Shown: one piece after another, positions 5,807 to 7,236 of the stretch
How the letters are laid out: every line of letters begins with the position of its first letter
Numbering within the stretch: position 1 is the stretch's first letter
Notes under the pieces: generated by a model
What the model was told of the DNA's origin: nothing
The model's database searches: none
The model's input: the letters and a program-made list of their open reading frames with translations, nothing else
Assembly: GCA_015486145.1 (NCBI GenBank)
Contig: WFSH01000013.1
Location: 1-7,236, forward strand
DNA: 7,236 nucleotides
Direction of reading: 5' to 3'
Source of the DNA: Mesoaciditogaceae bacterium
Lineage (GTDB): Bacteria > Thermotogota > Thermotogae > Mesoaciditogales > Mesoaciditogaceae
Made by a program: the position numbers and the translations under genes

Positions 5807-5849
5807 GATTCTGAATCAAGTTCAGAATGACAAAAAAACAGAGCACGCT
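5807..5849 (+). repeat. Palindromic repeat unit R1
   Basis: Hairpin core ATTCTGAA (5808-5815), loop TCAAG, TTCAGAAT (5821-5828), followed by GAC, an A-run and GAGCACGCT. The whole 43-bp unit matches R2 at 5917-5959 outside the stem. A small hairpin, CTAACA-TCC-TGTTAG, follows at 5855-5869. Confidence 0.75.
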
Positions 5850-5916
5850 GCATACTAACATCCTGTTAGATTCGCTTTCTCGGCACATCCTGTGTTTGAC
5901 AGACTTGCTTTTAAGA

Positions 5917-5959
5917 GATCCCGGATCAAGGCCGGGATGACAAAAAAGTAGAACACGCT
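5917..5959 (+). repeat. Palindromic repeat unit R2
   Basis: Core ATCCCGG (5918-5924), ATCAAGG, CCGGGAT (5932-5938), then GAC, an A-run and GAACACGCT. The stem sequence differs from R1 but pairs perfectly; the central TCAAG is the same. Confidence 0.75.
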
Positions 5960-5978
5960 CTCGTTTTATTCAGCGAAG

Positions 5979-6003
5979 GTCATCCTGAGCTTGACTCAGG
6001 ATC
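5979..6003 (-). repeat. Palindromic repeat unit R3
   Basis: Same family as R1, R2 and R4 but in the opposite orientation. Core ATCCTGAG-CTTGA-CTCAGGAT, with GTC on its left. It ends 7 bp before the stop codon of the GIY-YIG gene. Confidence 0.75.
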
Positions 6004-6009
6004 TCATCC

Positions 6010-6300
6010 TTATGATTCTATCTCTTTGCTCAAGTCTCTCAAATCCGGATTCATTCTCTTGATCAAATCTAATTTCCAACTTTTTCTCCAATTTTTCAAT
6101 TGCTTTTCCCTTTTTATAGCATTTTCAATATCATCAAAGTACTCGTAGTAAAGCAAATATTTACATTTGTATTTTTTTGTAAATCCATCTACAAGCTCGT
6201 TCTTATGCTCATATACTCTTCTAATTAAATCATTCGTAACCCCTATGTATAAAACACTTCTGACTTTATTAGACATAATGTACACAAAACCATGTCTCAT
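6010..6300 (-). CDS. Small stand-alone GIY-YIG nuclease-domain protein
   Basis: A 96-residue protein, typical of the short COG2827/UPF0213-like group that consists of the catalytic domain alone. The first strand has VYIMSNK (6-12) and the second YIGVTNDLIRRVYEHK (18-33), supplying the Tyr of 'GIY', the YIG motif, Arg27/28 and His32. Y44 and the metal-binding Glu in KREKQLKNW (E65) follow, and NP at 84-85 ends the domain. All residues expected for DNA cleavage are present. The ATG at 6300 has AAGGAG 6 nt upstream. Biological role of this group is unsettled: repair, or mobility of small elements. It lies inside a cluster of palindromic repeats, with R3 just after its stop and R4 just before its ribosome site, which suggests a link between nuclease and repeats. 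Confidence 0.88.
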   Translation of the reverse strand: MRHGFVYIMSNKVRSVLYIGVTNDLIRRVYEHKNELVDGFTKKYKCKYLLYYEYFDDIENAIKREKQLKNWRKSWKLDLIKRMNPDLRDLSKEIES

Positions 6301-6318
6301 TGAATACTCCTTATAAGA

Positions 6319-6343
6319 GATCCTGAATCAAGTTCAGGATGAC
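6319..6343 (+). repeat. Palindromic repeat unit R4
   Basis: Core ATCCTGAA-TCAAG-TTCAGGAT followed by GAC, preceded by TAAGA as R2 is. It lies 6 bp upstream of the ribosome site of the GIY-YIG gene. Relative to R3 one stem pair has changed from G-C to A-T with pairing kept. Confidence 0.78.
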
Positions 6344-6363
6344 CTCCGCGACAAGTCGCTACG

Positions 6364-6384
6364 CTGAATCAAGTTCAGGATGAC
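6364..6384 (+). repeat. Palindromic repeat unit R5 (left end missing)
   Basis: CTGAATCAAGTTCAGGATGAC repeats R4 but lacks its first four bases, being preceded by GCGAC-AA-GTCGC, a small hairpin at 6348-6359. It may be a truncated tandem copy, only 20 bp after R4. Confidence 0.7.
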
Positions 6385-6414
6385 AATGTGGATAATTCAA
6401 CAGCCTTTTGTACG

Positions 6415-6432
6415 GGCAATTCATGAATTGCC
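6415..6432. repeat. Perfect 18-bp palindrome
   Basis: GGCAATTCATGAATTGCC is its own reverse complement and is flanked by TACG on the left and CTACG on the right. It resembles the widespread intergenic palindromes of the form CGTAGGGGCAATT...CCCCTACG. The stretch 6385-6559 contains no supportable gene. Confidence 0.65.
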
Positions 6433-6486
6433 TCTACGGAATCAAAAAACAATGAGCTCATATATCCTGACAGTACCTCGAGTGTG

Positions 6487-6510
6487 CTTGTCTTTTTACT
6501 TGATGACAAG
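6487..6510. repeat. Small hairpin near the group II intron insertion site
   Basis: CTTGTC (6487-6492) and GACAAG (6505-6510) pair around a 12-nt loop. It lies in the intron's 3' exon side, 50 bp from the predicted intron end. No U-run makes it a terminator. Confidence 0.3.
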
Positions 6511-6559
6511 GTATCTTTGAATGACTTTGTTCAAACCTGCAAGAACAGAATAGAGAATT

Positions 6560-6677
6560 GTCGAGTAGAAGTGTGCCTTTCTAATTTTAGGAACAGGTTT
6601 GTTTTCACCGTTTCTCTCCGTTTCCTCTGAGAGTGCCACAATATTTGTTCCATGACCAGATTGAACACACTCCCCTC
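6560..6677 (-). ncRNA. Group II intron domain VI with branch-point A and long distal extension
   Basis: On the minus strand GAGGGGAGTGTG (6677-6666) pairs with CACACTTCTACTC (6575-6563) over twelve pairs, two of them G-U, leaving A6566 bulged. That A is seventh from the predicted 3' end (CTCGAC ending at 6560), the usual distance for the lariat branch point. The distal loop of about 90 nt is itself structured, with GGAACA (6650-6645) opposite TGTTCC (6592-6587) and an inner CTCTC/GAGAG hairpin. Confidence 0.75.
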
Positions 6678-6680
6678 ACG

Positions 6681-6713
6681 GAACCGTACTTGCGATTTTC
6701 CCGCATACGGCTC
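6681..6713 (-). ncRNA. Group II intron domain V
   Basis: A 33-nt hairpin. Lower helix GAGCCGTA with TACGGTTC (one G-U pair), AG bulge on the 3' strand, upper helix TGCG with CGCA and a G-U pair, and a GAAAA loop. The AGC catalytic triad is at its 5' side. The usual length is 34 nt with a GNRA tetraloop, so this copy is one base short in the tip. Confidence 0.9.
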
Positions 6714-6732
6714 TTCATTAAGAGTTTCACAC

Positions 6733-7236
6733 TCATGCAATATCCAGACCTCGTTTTCCAATTTTCACGTATATTTTTGGCATTGGTAGTGGATTGGCTT
6801 CAAGATATTTCTTAAACTTTTCCCACGTATAGCTTCTTTTCTGGCTTCTACGATTAAGCCATTTGAACAGCAGATTCTTTGTTATGTACAGATAATTTGC
6901 CAATTTAGTGCTGTTATCTGTCACTCCGTAATATCTGTAGTGTCCCATAAGTTTTACTGCCACTTCTTTCCACAGCTTGTTAATAGGTTTCGTACGATTG
7001 AATTTTATCCATTTCTTCATCTTGTGTACTGCAGCTTTGAATTTCTTCCGGCTTGTCTTCCTTTTGACTCTGAATTTGCCTGTTCTGCTTGTTCCACAGT
7101 AATGAGTGAATCCTAAGAAATCAAAGGTTTCTGGTTTCTTTTCTCCCCTTGCTTTCCTGTTTTGTACTGCAAAAAGTCCAAATTCAATTATTTTGCTCTT
7201 TTCCTGCGCTATTTTGAGATTGAATTTCTTGAGCCG
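6733..7236 (-). CDS. ltrA: Group II intron reverse transcriptase/maturase (C-terminal part)
   Basis: The reading frame is open from the right edge to a TGA at 6735-6733: 167 residues, the C-terminal third or so of an intron-encoded protein usually 400-600 long. Its first visible part has KIIEFG and KKPETFDFLGFTHYCG, the end of the reverse-transcriptase palm. The thumb/domain X follows: TSRKKFKAAVHKMKKWIK, GHYRYYGVTDN, then LFKWLNRRSQKRSYTWEKF and PLPMPKI. No C-terminal HNH endonuclease domain follows, so retrohoming would be endonuclease-independent or use nicks at replication forks. The protein aids intron splicing and reverse transcription of intron RNA into DNA. The stop lies 19 nt before domain V, consistent with coding inside domain IV. 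I see no frameshift in the visible part. The Met at 7020 is internal and not the start. Confidence 0.93.
   Translation of the reverse strand, partial: RLKKFNLKIAQEKSKIIEFGLFAVQNRKARGEKKPETFDFLGFTHYCGTSRTGKFRVKRKTSRKKFKAAVHKMKKWIKFNRTKPINKLWKEVAVKLMGHYRYYGVTDNSTKLANYLYITKNLLFKWLNRRSQKRSYTWEKFKKYLEANPLPMPKIYVKIGKRGLDIA

Larger units (their letters stand above)
5973..6349 (-). mobile_element. Putative small mobile unit: GIY-YIG gene between 33-bp inverted repeats
   Basis: The stretch 5973-6005 and the reverse complement of 6317-6349 agree at 30 of 33 positions. They start GCG(A/G)AGGTCATCCTGA and end TCAGGATCTC. Each arm contains one palindromic repeat (R3 and R4). Between them lies only the GIY-YIG gene, whose stop codon is 4 bp from one arm and whose start is 16 bp from the other. 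I see no obvious target-site duplication. Calling it mobile is inference. Confidence 0.4.
6560..7236 (-). mobile_element. Group II intron, 3' portion
   Basis: Reading leftward from the right edge: maturase coding sequence, 19 nt of domain IV, domain V (6713-6681), domain VI and the predicted 3' splice site after 6560. The 5' portion (domains I-III and the start of the reverse transcriptase) is beyond the window. The 3' exon side, 6559 leftward, shows no intact gene. Confidence 0.85.

Noticed and set aside
6531..6761. A 76-codon minus-strand reading frame next to the maturase
   Set aside because: It runs straight through intron domains V and VI and the 3' splice site, so it is structural RNA and not protein-coding.

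Overview
The window looks like chromosome of an anaerobic, probably thermophilic bacterium. A tungsten/molybdenum-type aldehyde ferredoxin oxidoreductase, a 16-cysteine ferredoxin subunit, strong Shine-Dalgarno sites, GTG and probable TTG starts, moderate AT richness and palindromic intergenic repeats together suggest Thermotogota (a Thermotoga/Pseudothermotoga-like organism). That assignment is inference from gene content, not from a search. Every gene I can support lies on the minus strand, so transcription runs right to left.

Region 1 (about 4563 down to 339) is the main unit. A near-consensus sigma70-type promoter (TTGACT, 17 bp, TATAAT) is followed by a 22-codon leader peptide ending in three consecutive Trp codons. 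Its Trp codons lie in the first arm of a set of mutually exclusive hairpins (1:2, 2:3, 3:4), and the last is an intrinsic terminator with six U. This is the textbook layout of ribosome-mediated tryptophan attenuation. Downstream come an APC-family amino acid permease, a TIGR04076-like/ferredoxin fusion protein and an aldehyde ferredoxin oxidoreductase, separated by 30 and 14 bp, so they read as one operon. When charged tRNA-Trp is low, the ribosome should stall, the antiterminator should form, and the permease and AOR genes should be expressed. Beyond the operon, at the left edge, is the start of a MIF/phenylpyruvate-tautomerase-like gene.

Region 2 (4576-5711) holds two small housekeeping genes, a Bcp/PrxQ-type peroxiredoxin and a QueD/PTPS-like pterin synthase. 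They are flanked by two copies of a short dispersed repeat with a hairpin core; a third, partial copy lies behind the AOR gene.

Region 3 (about 5712-6559) is a repeat island. It has five copies of a 25-bp palindromic repeat whose stems change in compensating pairs, other hairpins, an 18-bp perfect palindrome, and a small GIY-YIG nuclease gene bracketed by 33-bp imperfect inverted repeats that contain two of those palindromes.

Region 4 (6560-7236) is the 3' part of a group II intron: the C-terminal part of its reverse transcriptase/maturase, domain V, and a domain VI with a recognisable branch-point adenosine and an unusually long distal extension. The rest of the intron lies beyond the right edge.
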